This document shows, piece by piece, positions 18,743-26,870 of a stretch of 64,000 nucleotides of DNA. Source of the stretch: Ktedonobacterales bacterium (GTDB lineage Bacteria > Chloroflexota > Ktedonobacteria > Ktedonobacterales > Ktedonobacteraceae); NCBI GenBank assembly GCA_027451525.1, contig DAIDJF010000011.1, forward strand, positions 1-64,000, in the 5' to 3' direction. A model generated the notes under the pieces. It saw only the letters and a list, made by a program, of their open reading frames with translations. It was not told where the DNA came from and searched no databases. The translations under genes and the position numbers were made by a program. Positions within the stretch are counted from its first letter, which is position 1. Every line of letters begins with the position of its first letter.

Positions 18743-19999
18743 ATGGCTCAAAAAATTACCGAGTCACCCAACTTTGTTATACGCCCTTTAGAGACAGATA
18801 CAGAAATTGAGATGTTCCATCGGCTCGCGGTAGTCACCTTTCTTCCTGATGACAATCCTGACGAAACCGCGCACCGTATGCGGAGACTTGTAGAAGAGTC
18901 ACCCGACTTTAGGCCCGAACAGTTACGGGGAGCATTTCTTGGCACTACCTTGATTGGCGGCTACCTGCTCATGGAACGCCTTTTACATATTGGGGGCGCA
19001 CAACTTCCTACTGGATGCGTCGCAGACGTGATGACGTTAACAGAACATCGCAACCAAGGCATCGCCACCACACTCCTACAAGACGCGCTCCAGTATGCCA
19101 CAACACATAGCCTAGCCCTTCTCCTGCTTGATGGTATTCCTAATTTCTATCATCGTTTCGGATTTACCGATGTGCTGGATATCAGCAAACAGGCGATAGA
19201 GATTGCCCATATTCAAGCTCTTCCATCAGGTAACTACCAGATGCGTCCCGCGACTGTACATGATGCTCCCGCCATGCTCGCACTGTACCAACGTCACTAC
19301 GGCACACGTACAGGTAGTTTTGCACGCTCATTAGTACGTCAGGAACATTTATTGCGCTGGCGTTTCCAAGAGCCACCGCTCCTTGTCGTCAACGCTGACA
19401 ATGTTCCTTATGGCTATATTAAGCTCATCAAACGCGCAAACCGCCTTTTTGCCTATGAAGTTGCTGCTGACAATTGGCATGCCGCCCTCACATTACTGCA
19501 TTATCACGTGGCACAACAAAAACAACTTGACGCGCAAGAGCGCACGATCTGCTGGTCACTGCCACTTGACGCTCCCACTGTAGATATTTTAACTGAACAT
19601 ATTACCGTACAGAGCCAGATTACCCAAACCCCCAATGCTGATTGGATGGCGCGTCCAGTACACCTTTCTACCCTACTACACACACTAGTGCAACACTGGA
19701 ACCTGCATCGGCAACAAATTGTCCACCTCTGGTCTGGCACAATTGAACTAGTCATTGGCGACGAAACATATTTTCTTACCCTTGATGAGCAGCGTATACA
19801 CTTACAAGATCAACCAACTTATCCACTTCATCGTGTACAATTTAGTATGCAGGTGTTTACTAAACTACTTTTTGGCTACCACTCTGTCACCTGGGCCAAA
19901 CAGCAAGCCAGACAACATCTTCCTACCGAACTGCTCCCCCTATTCGAGCAGCTTTTCCCACGTAGATATGCCTGGATTAACGGCTCAGATGCTTTCTAG
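18743..19999 (+). CDS. Eis-like GNAT acetyltransferase
   Basis: This 418-residue protein has the Eis architecture: an N-terminal GNAT domain, a second GNAT-like domain and a C-terminal sterol-carrier-like domain. The acetyl-CoA loop is LTEHRNQGIATTLLQDALQY, and IPNFYHRFGFTDV follows as motif B. The C-terminal part (from about residue 320) has the SCP2-like pattern LWSGTIELVIGDETYFL. Mycobacterial Eis acetylates aminoglycosides and proteins; the substrate here is unknown. The start ATG at 18743 is preceded by AGAAGGA at six bases, unlike the longer frame from 18707. An extended -10 box (TGCTATAGT) lies upstream near 18680. The following hydrolase gene begins 22 bases after the stop, so the two are probably co-transcribed. 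Confidence 0.82.
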   Translation: MAQKITESPNFVIRPLETDTEIEMFHRLAVVTFLPDDNPDETAHRMRRLVEESPDFRPEQLRGAFLGTTLIGGYLLMERLLHIGGAQLPTGCVADVMTLTEHRNQGIATTLLQDALQYATTHSLALLLLDGIPNFYHRFGFTDVLDISKQAIEIAHIQALPSGNYQMRPATVHDAPAMLALYQRHYGTRTGSFARSLVRQEHLLRWRFQEPPLLVVNADNVPYGYIKLIKRANRLFAYEVAADNWHAALTLLHYHVAQQKQLDAQERTICWSLPLDAPTVDILTEHITVQSQITQTPNADWMARPVHLSTLLHTLVQHWNLHRQQIVHLWSGTIELVIGDETYFLTLDEQRIHLQDQPTYPLHRVQFSMQVFTKLLFGYHSVTWAKQQARQHLPTELLPLFEQLFPRRYAWINGSDAF

Positions 20000-20021
20000 T
20001 TTACGGAAGGATGTTGATTAC

Positions 20022-20822
20022 ATGCTTCACACACCTATAAAAATTCAATATGGGACAGACGCACTACATTTTGGCGAACTCTCTCTCCCACAAAGTTCTG
20101 GGCCACATCCCGTTGTCATCCTCATTCATGGTGGCTTCTGGCGCACACGCTATGACCTCTCACTTATGAGTGCTCTCGCAGAAAATCTTGCGCAACAAGG
20201 CATTGCAGCGTGGAATATCGAATATCGGCGCGTTGGCGATACTGGTGGAGGCTGGCCCAACACCTTGATTGATGTAGCATTGGCCTGCGACTTCTTAAAA
20301 ACGCTGGCAATCGAGCATCACCTTGACCTTCAGCACGTTGTGCCCGTTGGTCACTCAGCAGGTGGTCATCTCGCATTCTGGTTAGCTGCTCGCCCACGTC
20401 TGCCCCAGAATAGTCCACTCAGCTATACGACTTCGCCACTTCCTCTAACGGGCACAGTGAGTCTCGCAGGCGTGGTAGATCTCAAACATGCCTGGCAACT
20501 CGCTTTAGGCAATGGAGCAACGGCGGAACTGCTGGCAGGCTCGCCCGAACTCCTGGCGGACCGCTATACCCTCGCATCTCCATACGAACTCTTACCTTTA
20601 CACGTGCCACAGGTCCTCATTCATGGAGACCGTGATGATCGTGTCCCAATCGAGATAAGCCGCCGCTACGCAGAAAAAGCACAAGCCCTTGGAGATACAG
20701 TGACATTTATTCCACTAGCTGGGGCAGATCACTTCGTTCTCATTGACCCCAGTTCAAAGGCATGGCAAACGACAATCGAAGAGATACAGCGTATGTTTCA
20801 CGACACATACCATACCTTATAA
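20022..20822 (+). CDS. Alpha/beta hydrolase
   Basis: This is a 266-residue serine hydrolase of the carboxylesterase/dienelactone-type group. HGGFWRTRYD is the oxyanion-hole HGGxW loop, GHSAGGHLA the nucleophile elbow with the catalytic Ser, HGDRDDRVP carries the acid residue, and GADHFVLID the catalytic His. HGGxW enzymes of this size include kynurenine formamidase-like amidohydrolases and arylesterases, so an ester or amide substrate is likely. The ATG at 20022 is supported by GGAAGG eleven bases upstream and by the preceding gene ending at 19999; an open frame extends further left but overlaps that gene. A bidirectional terminator follows. Confidence 0.85.
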   Translation: MLHTPIKIQYGTDALHFGELSLPQSSGPHPVVILIHGGFWRTRYDLSLMSALAENLAQQGIAAWNIEYRRVGDTGGGWPNTLIDVALACDFLKTLAIEHHLDLQHVVPVGHSAGGHLAFWLAARPRLPQNSPLSYTTSPLPLTGTVSLAGVVDLKHAWQLALGNGATAELLAGSPELLADRYTLASPYELLPLHVPQVLIHGDRDDRVPIEISRRYAEKAQALGDTVTFIPLAGADHFVLIDPSSKAWQTTIEEIQRMFHDTYHTL

Positions 20823-20823
20823 G

Positions 20824-20874
20824 CACAAACACAGAAGGCACCATCTATAGAAGATAGTGCCTTCTGTGTTTGTG
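20824..20874. terminator. Bidirectional intrinsic terminator
   Basis: An 18-bp perfect stem (CACAAACACAGAAGGCAC and its complement) with a 15-nt loop lies between the convergent hydrolase and acuC-acuA genes. Confidence 0.85.
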
Positions 20875-20882
20875 GCGCAACA

Positions 20883-22880
20883 CTACATACGCATCATATT
20901 TGGTGCAATGAGTAACCGATTCATAAATTGATTGACAACGCGCTGGTCAACACGTTTCCCAATGCGTGCAAGAAAAACGTTTGCTGGCTCCATACTCACG
21001 TTCGGTTCCGTCGTTGGATACTCTGCAAAGCCTTGCGTGGCAAAAAGATGCGCAATCAGTTCCCGATAGCGATATGGCGAGATCCCCAATCCCTCCATAT
21101 CCCAGTGCCAGGAAAGACCCATCGCAAAAAGAATCATATCTTCCAATGCATCCAGTTCGAGAGCAAATTCTAGCAGACGGTGAGCGATGCCTTGATCGCG
21201 CCACGCCGAGCTAACCTCGACTGCGACCTCATAGACATTCTCTATACCATCCCACCATTCGTCAGCAGGAGCAATTGTCACCTCACCAACAATCACGCCA
21301 TCAGGAGTATGCGCAAGAGCCAGCGCGCAGTCGGGACTCTTTGAGATACCCAACAACAGTTGATGCTCTCTCTCTGGCAAACGCGCGAACGCACGTAGCC
21401 CATCGTCGGCGTGTAGACGCTCGACGAGTGATGGAGGACAAAAATCACGCATGAGAATTGGCCCGCGCTTCGTCTCTATCGTCTTAATACGCGATGGGGC
21501 CGAACTTCGATTCATATGCAATAAATCAAATAGGCCTGCCATCGGAGAGCGATGGCGTGGGGCAGGGAACGCCTGACGGAGTTGTGACGAGAGCAACAAA
21601 TGACGTAGCAGAGCGACCGTATGGCGGTTTGTGCTGCTGATTGACCAGCGGCGTGGCTGCGCAGGAAAATCGCCCGGCTGATCGAAAAACGTCGTGGGAA
21701 ATGTTTCGTTGGTGTCCTCTTTGCCCATAATCTGCTGTGCCATCGCCTCTTCTTTTTCGATGGCCTCCCACGCTGGTTGCCACCGCGCAATCCAGGCCTC
21801 CGGCAATTTTTCAGGCACCATTTGCTCTGACATTTCGGCCCACACCATGCTCCATGCACGAGGAACAACACGATAGAGATCATAACCGCCACCACCCAGC
21901 GCGACCCAACGTCCCTTACAATATTCATGGACAAGCTGATGCGTAGCCTTGATCTGTGCCATAATACCGCGTGTCGTTAAACTCAGATGGGTCAACGGAT
22001 CCCATCTATGCGTATCGCAACCGTGTTGACTGATGATAACATCGGGGGCAAACGAGGTAATAAGCGGCGTCAACAACAAATTAATTGCTTCTATATACGA
22101 ATCATCCTCTGTAAACGGCTCTAATGGTACATTGACAGAGTATCCTCTTCCTGAACCTTTGCCCATCTCAAGAGCATCACCTGTACCTGGAAAAAGATAC
22201 CGCCCCGTTTCATGGATTGAAATCGTCATGACCCGTGGATCATCATAGAAGGAGCGCTGCACACCATCTCCATGATGAGCATCAAAATCAATATAGAGAA
22301 CCTTCGCTTCACATGCTTGCAAGACATGCGCAATTGCCACAGCGGCATCATTGTAGACACAAAAACCCGATGCGCGCTCTGCCCATGCATGATGTAATCC
22401 ACCAGCAGGATGAAAGACGTGCAGAGGGCGTTCCTCTTCAGACGCAAATGTGCCACCCTCAGGTAGTCCCATCACCGCGCTCAACGCGACAAGTGTACCA
22501 CCTGCAATTTGTGCCGTCACCTGATGCATCCCTGGCAACGGTGGTGTATCGCCATCGCCAAAACCATATTGAAGAGCGAGACGAGCACGCTCCTTCTGCT
22601 CTTCCTCGCTAGCGTCAGGCTTCTCCACTTCACTCAATTTCTGCACCGCACTAATATACTCTGGCGTGTGGATCAAACTTAAATCTTCTATGCTTGCCGG
22701 GTGGCCAGTCAACAGCGTTTGCTCATTGTCGGGCTGCCATAACCCACTCGTCTGCATAAGATCCATTAAAGCAACCAGGCGGCTCGGCTGCAACGGGTGA
22801 TGTGAGCCAAAGTCGTATTGCAACTCTCCTGAGTCAAACAGGATGCGCGCCCGTGCAGACTGCTTTATCGTATTTGACAT
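20883..22880 (-). CDS. AcuC-type deacetylase fused to AcuA-type acetyltransferase
   Basis: This protein joins two opposing activities. Numbering here is from an upstream ATG at 22886; the preferred start at 22880 removes two residues. Residues 14-395 are a class-I-like HDAC of the AcuC group: HH at 165-166 and the zinc ligand segment FDAHHGDG (D202, H204), D291 in HGCDTHRWDPLTHL, and Y335 in GGGGYD. After a linker, residues 466-660 match Bacillus AcuA closely: the acetyl-CoA region VSSAWRDQGIAHRLLEFAL, SWHWDMEG at 592-599, TTEPNV, and ANVFLARIGKRV at 635-646. AcuA acetylates and inactivates acetyl-CoA synthetase and AcuC reverses this in Bacillus. The start at 22880 has AGAGGAG eight bases upstream. 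The acuB-like gene overlaps or abuts it upstream. Confidence 0.92.
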   Translation of the reverse strand: MSNTIKQSARARILFDSGELQYDFGSHHPLQPSRLVALMDLMQTSGLWQPDNEQTLLTGHPASIEDLSLIHTPEYISAVQKLSEVEKPDASEEEQKERARLALQYGFGDGDTPPLPGMHQVTAQIAGGTLVALSAVMGLPEGGTFASEEERPLHVFHPAGGLHHAWAERASGFCVYNDAAVAIAHVLQACEAKVLYIDFDAHHGDGVQRSFYDDPRVMTISIHETGRYLFPGTGDALEMGKGSGRGYSVNVPLEPFTEDDSYIEAINLLLTPLITSFAPDVIISQHGCDTHRWDPLTHLSLTTRGIMAQIKATHQLVHEYCKGRWVALGGGGYDLYRVVPRAWSMVWAEMSEQMVPEKLPEAWIARWQPAWEAIEKEEAMAQQIMGKEDTNETFPTTFFDQPGDFPAQPRRWSISSTNRHTVALLRHLLLSSQLRQAFPAPRHRSPMAGLFDLLHMNRSSAPSRIKTIETKRGPILMRDFCPPSLVERLHADDGLRAFARLPEREHQLLLGISKSPDCALALAHTPDGVIVGEVTIAPADEWWDGIENVYEVAVEVSSAWRDQGIAHRLLEFALELDALEDMILFAMGLSWHWDMEGLGISPYRYRELIAHLFATQGFAEYPTTEPNVSMEPANVFLARIGKRVDQRVVNQFMNRLLIAPNMMRM

Positions 22881-22885
22881 GAGCA

Positions 22886-23614
22886 TTACTCCTCTGTAAG
22901 CTGATTGGCAAAGGCGTACTGAATACCTGCCTCTTGCAAACGAGCAAGAAATGGGGCGGGATTAATGGTACCCAAGCGCAATGTAGCAATATGCGGCACA
23001 CCATTTGCCATCGGTGCCGCAATAATACTGCGTATCTGCGTATGCATCTCATGCGCAATGCGAATAGTTTCCGCTAATGCATTCATGTCGCCTAGCGGTA
23101 ATGCGATATCTATCTGCATTCCAGGCTCAAAAGCCCCCATTGCACGCGCCAGAGCCATCAGCAAATCACTTCGTGTCAACAATCCAACCAGGATAGTACG
23201 CGTTTCCTGCTCATTTTGCTCATATTCTACCACCGGAAAGTAGTTGAGACCTCGCTCCACCAGAATTTGCGCTGCCGCCGCCACACTCGTCGTCGGCATT
23301 ACACGAATCAATGCGCGATGCATGACCTCCGCGACACGACGATCTTGCCAGTTTTGCCCTGCGGTTCCACCCGTAGCATCTTGCGTTGAGACTGCTGCCG
23401 CCATATCAATATCTTGTGCCGTTAACATTCCTTCGAGCAACAGAATAGTGCGGCGCATATGATATTCCGTTTTCTGCCCCGTTGGCACCTGGACTACCCT
23501 TGCAACAGGAAGATGATGAAACTGATATTGTCGAAACAAATTTGCAGCATGGCTTAATGTGTCATCTGGCTCTACCGTCACAAGCTTCTTCGTCATAATT
23601 TCGCGTACAATCAT
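22886..23614 (-). CDS. acuB: AcuB-like CBS-domain protein
   Basis: This 242-residue protein has two CBS domains and a C-terminal ACT-like region, the layout of Bacillus AcuB. CBS1 starts VREIMTKKLVTVEPDDTLS and carries an insertion before the second half (TAQDIDMAAAV). CBS2 is VAEVMHRALIRVMPTTSV through VGLLTRSDLLMAL. Residues about 175-242 (ALAETIRIAHEMHTQIRSI) are ACT-like. CBS pairs usually bind adenine nucleotides, so it may sense energy charge or a cofactor and set the balance of the fused deacetylase/acetyltransferase encoded next. The stop codon overlaps an upstream ATG of that gene (TAATG). The ATG at 23614 is chosen as the family start; AAAGAG lies upstream. Confidence 0.85.
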   Translation of the reverse strand: MIVREIMTKKLVTVEPDDTLSHAANLFRQYQFHHLPVARVVQVPTGQKTEYHMRRTILLLEGMLTAQDIDMAAAVSTQDATGGTAGQNWQDRRVAEVMHRALIRVMPTTSVAAAAQILVERGLNYFPVVEYEQNEQETRTILVGLLTRSDLLMALARAMGAFEPGMQIDIALPLGDMNALAETIRIAHEMHTQIRSIIAAPMANGVPHIATLRLGTINPAPFLARLQEAGIQYAFANQLTEE

Positions 23615-23758
23615 ACGCACCCCACTCTTTCCGCTATTTCTGCCTACACGGATACATCCGACTATTGCGATACAGGGAAGCCGCACCTTTATCAAGCAAA
23701 GGTCTCTCACTGCTATCCCTTCCGTATCATAACACACCCATTCTCGCTGCGTATGTTT

Positions 23759-23784
23759 GAGCTATCACAGATCTGAGATAGTTC
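23759..23784. repeat. Imperfect inverted repeat between acuB and a membrane gene
   Basis: GAGCTATC and GATAGTTC arms flank a CAGATCTG palindrome, with one mismatch and one G-T pair. It may be a protein-binding dyad of the acu operon or part of a weak terminator for the gene at 23821; a TTTTTT run lies beside it on the minus strand. Confidence 0.35.
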
Positions 23785-23820
23785 CAAAAAACATGCACAT
23801 CTCTATGATACATAGCTCCA

Positions 23821-24210
23821 CTATGCTGTAAAAAGTAATATAATACAGTACAATGCGGCAAGCACCAACACAATTCCATAGCTTCCAGCCAGTATGCGCG
23901 ATACCCGCACAGTCTTAGGCTGCGTGGCGGAACGAAAACTGATAAGGGCTGAGCGCACTGCGACCACAATCACACCCACCAACATCAGAAAATTTACGAT
24001 CTTAATCGGGATATTGGCATTAAACAGCCCATACGTTACCGTGAATGCCCCAAAAGCGAGGAACGCCCCAAGAATATCCAATACTGCCCATCCCATAAAA
24101 ATGCCATCCTCGAAAGAATGCACAAGCAGATGTGGTGTCACCCGCATTAAAATGACAAGTCCCCCGCAATAGGCAACAAGACAGAGAAACGTCCATAGAA
24201 CGTACTGCAT
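23821..24210 (-). CDS. Small four-TM membrane protein
   Basis: This 129-residue protein has four hydrophobic spans: YVLWTFLCLVAYCGGLVILM, a second starting GIFMGWAVLDILGAF, a third from IVNFLMLVGVIVVAV and a fourth at the C-terminus ending CIILLFTA. No known motif is visible. The ATG at 24210 is the sensible start; the frame upstream overlaps the preceding lipoprotein gene and is not membrane-like. AAAGAG lies directly upstream. It begins 7 bases after the stop of that lipoprotein, so the two are probably translated from one message and may work together at the cell envelope. Confidence 0.65.
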   Translation of the reverse strand: MQYVLWTFLCLVAYCGGLVILMRVTPHLLVHSFEDGIFMGWAVLDILGAFLAFGAFTVTYGLFNANIPIKIVNFLMLVGVIVVAVRSALISFRSATQPKTVRVSRILAGSYGIVLVLAALYCIILLFTA

Positions 24211-24217
24211 ACTCTTT

Positions 24218-25555
24218 TCATCCCCACGAGAAATTTCTGGCATCTGCCAGTAATAAAAATCCTTGCGTGCTATCTGCTTGGAATACATACAAGTTCGACG
24301 CACTCGTTGGGTCGAATGCATCGCCACTTTGCAGCGCAAACGCTTTCCCATCAGCACGCCACGCAACCTGCCCTGCTACATTTAGCAGATAATGAGCAAC
24401 CACCGCAGGATTTGCTAACGTTGCACTATAAAGACCACCCACAGCAGACAGATGGTTTGTCGAAATTACCACGGTCTGACTATCTGGCCCCCAACTTAAC
24501 GTCAAATCCTGATCAAGAATCGCAGGCGCAACCTGCGTAAATAAAGGCGTTGTCGCATTATCACGCAAGTTTACGACCTGTATCGCCCCAACTCCTTGAG
24601 ATGCATTCGCTCCAACAATCATCTGTGATACTAATTGCTCTCCATCAGGCGATATGTCCCATCCAGGTTTGACAAAAGCATTACCCTGAGACGCTGTACA
24701 CCATCCTTCAGTGCCCATCACCAGTTCTTTGATCGCAGGCTGCACAGACTGAGCTAACGCAATTTTATACATGATGAGTTGGCTTTGCTGCTCAAATGGA
24801 TGTACGACTACCTGATAAAAAAGTTGCCCATTACTGTAGCGCATCGATAATAATAAGGGCACACCACTCTGAGGCGCGAAGAGAGTCGCCACTCCCAGTA
24901 TATGTAGAGGAAGCACCTGCGTCAGCGTTTGCGCATGCACATCGTAACTATACAAGCCAGCACTACTGCTAGCCTTCCCCAGTGCCCCATTATACCATGT
25001 CAATAAGTGAGTCGAATCTTGCCAAAACATGTACTGCCACATATCATTCTGCGGCGTTCCACTGACTGACACATCCGCTTGCGGTTGGGGCAACAGAAGT
25101 CGCGTTATGTTACCTGTCTGCGTATTCATTATATAGAGAGCACCGTTCGCGCCAAAATCTGGAGCGGGACATCCACCACCACCCAGGCCCATCGGCACGG
25201 CATTCATAATAAATGCAAGATAATGGTCTCCTGGCGACCAGAGTGGTTGATGCCAAAACACGTTCGGCATGTTGGTATAGTCAAAATGGGTAACCTGGAC
25301 TGGTGATGCGCCATTGTATGCAATCCATAGCTGGTTTTTACGCACAAATGCATACGATAACCCAATGGTCTTGCTGGGCGCTGGGGAGATTACTTGCGTA
25401 TTTACAGAGGGTGTAAATAACACAGCAGGTGTCCCATTGCCAGTATCCGGCGTTCCACGCGGTACTGTACCAACAAATGAAATACCGCATCCTGAAATAA
25501 GCAAAGTTAGCAAGAGTAAAGGAATAAATAGCATGATGCGCACTTTTCCTGGCAT
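24218..25555 (-). CDS. Lipoprotein with a TolB/WD40-like beta-propeller
   Basis: This is a 445-residue exported lipoprotein. The signal peptide is short and hydrophobic with a clear lipobox, LISGC (Cys23). The body shows repeating strand patterns with propeller features: YAFVRKNQLWIAY, PLWSPGDHYLAFIMN, WDISPDGEQLVSQM and WGPDSQTVVIS, where the WSPDG-like turns are typical of TolB/WD40-like blades. It is likely a protein- or ligand-binding scaffold on the outer face of the membrane. AGGAGAG lies upstream of the ATG. A four-TM protein gene follows directly. No enzymatic residues are recognised. Confidence 0.75.
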   Translation of the reverse strand: MPGKVRIMLFIPLLLLTLLISGCGISFVGTVPRGTPDTGNGTPAVLFTPSVNTQVISPAPSKTIGLSYAFVRKNQLWIAYNGASPVQVTHFDYTNMPNVFWHQPLWSPGDHYLAFIMNAVPMGLGGGGCPAPDFGANGALYIMNTQTGNITRLLLPQPQADVSVSGTPQNDMWQYMFWQDSTHLLTWYNGALGKASSSAGLYSYDVHAQTLTQVLPLHILGVATLFAPQSGVPLLLSMRYSNGQLFYQVVVHPFEQQSQLIMYKIALAQSVQPAIKELVMGTEGWCTASQGNAFVKPGWDISPDGEQLVSQMIVGANASQGVGAIQVVNLRDNATTPLFTQVAPAILDQDLTLSWGPDSQTVVISTNHLSAVGGLYSATLANPAVVAHYLLNVAGQVAWRADGKAFALQSGDAFDPTSASNLYVFQADSTQGFLLLADARNFSWG

Positions 25556-25781
25556 CTTCTCTCCTCACATTCTCTATTTGCGTTATTCCCCTCTGCCACG
25601 CGCAAAGAGGCCCGCCACATGTTTCCATTTCACATCACTATGTATCAACGTATCTCATCATTTTCATCGAGTAAAGTGGGTCATTTAGGCTATGCATGCG
25701 GTAATTTACACACCATTCACAGCAGGGACGACCAATAACAGCGGTGCGATGTCATCCGCGAAGATTGCATGGAGGTAATTT

Positions 25782-26771
25782 ATGGTAGAGCTTATATGGT
25801 CAAATAAACATCACACAGAGCCATCACAGCCCTATTCATGCATCACAACAGAGGAATATATCTCGACCAGTCAGAAATCCACTCCTATCCCCTGGCATAA
25901 TCGGCTTATCTGGGGCGAAAAAAATGCCGTTTTATCGACGCTCCTCACTGATTTCGCCGAATCCATTCACTTGATTTATATCGATCCACCATTTATGACC
26001 GGGCGCACGTTCACCTGCGACTCAGGTATTGCCTACCACGATACCTGGCACAATGACCTAAATTGCTATATTCAATGGCTATACGAAACATTCTCGCTGC
26101 TCTATCGCCTGCTACATCCAAACGGTTGCCTCTATGTCCATCTCGATTGGCGTACCACCCATTATGCGCGTGTTATCCTTGATGAAATATTCTGCACGCA
26201 CCAGCACGGCGCGGGCTTCCAAAATGAGATCATCTGGCACTATCAATCCGGTGGACGCGCCAAACACCATTTTGCGCGCAAACACGACACTATCCTTCTC
26301 TACAGCAAAGCCAGTCACTTCTGTTTTCACCCTGAACGTATTGGCGAACGACGCGGCAATCACCGGAGAAATCACATGCGCAAAGAGGTCACGAGCGACG
26401 GCCGTATTTCCTGGACGATTCGTTCTGCCGGGCGTACCTATACCTACGGCGAAGATACGCTCCTTACGCCTAGCGATGTCTGGCATGACATCAATCATCT
26501 GCATCAGCGCGACCCCGAACGCGCAGGCTACGCAACACAAAAGCCTCAAGCTCTGCTTGAACGCATTATCCTCGCCTCCTCAGAAGTACACGATATCGTG
26601 CTTGACTGTTTCTGCGGAAGCGGTGTCACCGCCGTTGTTGCCGAACAATTAGGTCGCCGCTGGCTTGCCTCCGATCAGAGCGAGCTGGCAATTATGACCA
26701 CACGTTCTCGTCTACTTGCCAATGAACATACCCATCCTTTTCGCATACAAAAAATTCTCCCAGTAAGGTGA
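25782..26771 (+). CDS. Site-specific DNA methyltransferase (N4/N6, beta-type)
   Basis: This is a 329-residue N6-adenine or N4-cytosine DNA methyltransferase. The catalytic motif IV, IDPPFMTG (DPPF at 68-71), comes first. The S-adenosylmethionine-binding motif I, DCFCGSGVTAVVAEQ (275-281 core), comes near the C-terminus. That order defines the beta group. AGYATQKPQALLERII is the conserved TQKP segment found just before motif I. The region between (about 150-250) is His/Arg-rich and probably sets the target site. No restriction endonuclease or specificity gene is adjacent, so it is an orphan enzyme that may have a regulatory or protective role. GGAGGT is well placed before the ATG. Confidence 0.9.
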   Translation: MVELIWSNKHHTEPSQPYSCITTEEYISTSQKSTPIPWHNRLIWGEKNAVLSTLLTDFAESIHLIYIDPPFMTGRTFTCDSGIAYHDTWHNDLNCYIQWLYETFSLLYRLLHPNGCLYVHLDWRTTHYARVILDEIFCTHQHGAGFQNEIIWHYQSGGRAKHHFARKHDTILLYSKASHFCFHPERIGERRGNHRRNHMRKEVTSDGRISWTIRSAGRTYTYGEDTLLTPSDVWHDINHLHQRDPERAGYATQKPQALLERIILASSEVHDIVLDCFCGSGVTAVVAEQLGRRWLASDQSELAIMTTRSRLLANEHTHPFRIQKILPVR

Positions 26772-26807
26772 TACACATTGTGATCTCATACATATCATCT
26801 TACATGT

Positions 26808-26818
26808 TAATATGCTAT
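26808..26818 (+). promoter_or_regulatory. Extended -10 promoter of the L,D-transpeptidase
   Basis: A TGCTATACT box lies about 50 bases upstream of the ATG. No good -35 is visible, as expected for an extended -10 type. A similar TGCTATAGT precedes the Eis-like gene. Confidence 0.45.
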
Positions 26819-26870
26819 ACTCCAAAGTGTGAGAGTAGTATTGTTCAGTCTATTTTATAAGGAAGCTTAT

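Noticed and set aside
20883-23614. Acetoin-utilisation operon
   Set aside because: No acetoin dehydrogenase genes are present. The Acu names come from homology; the likely target is acetyl-CoA synthetase.
25782-26771. Part of a restriction-modification or phage-defence island
   Set aside because: The neighbours are a lipoprotein gene and an L,D-transpeptidase; no nuclease, integrase or toxin is nearby.
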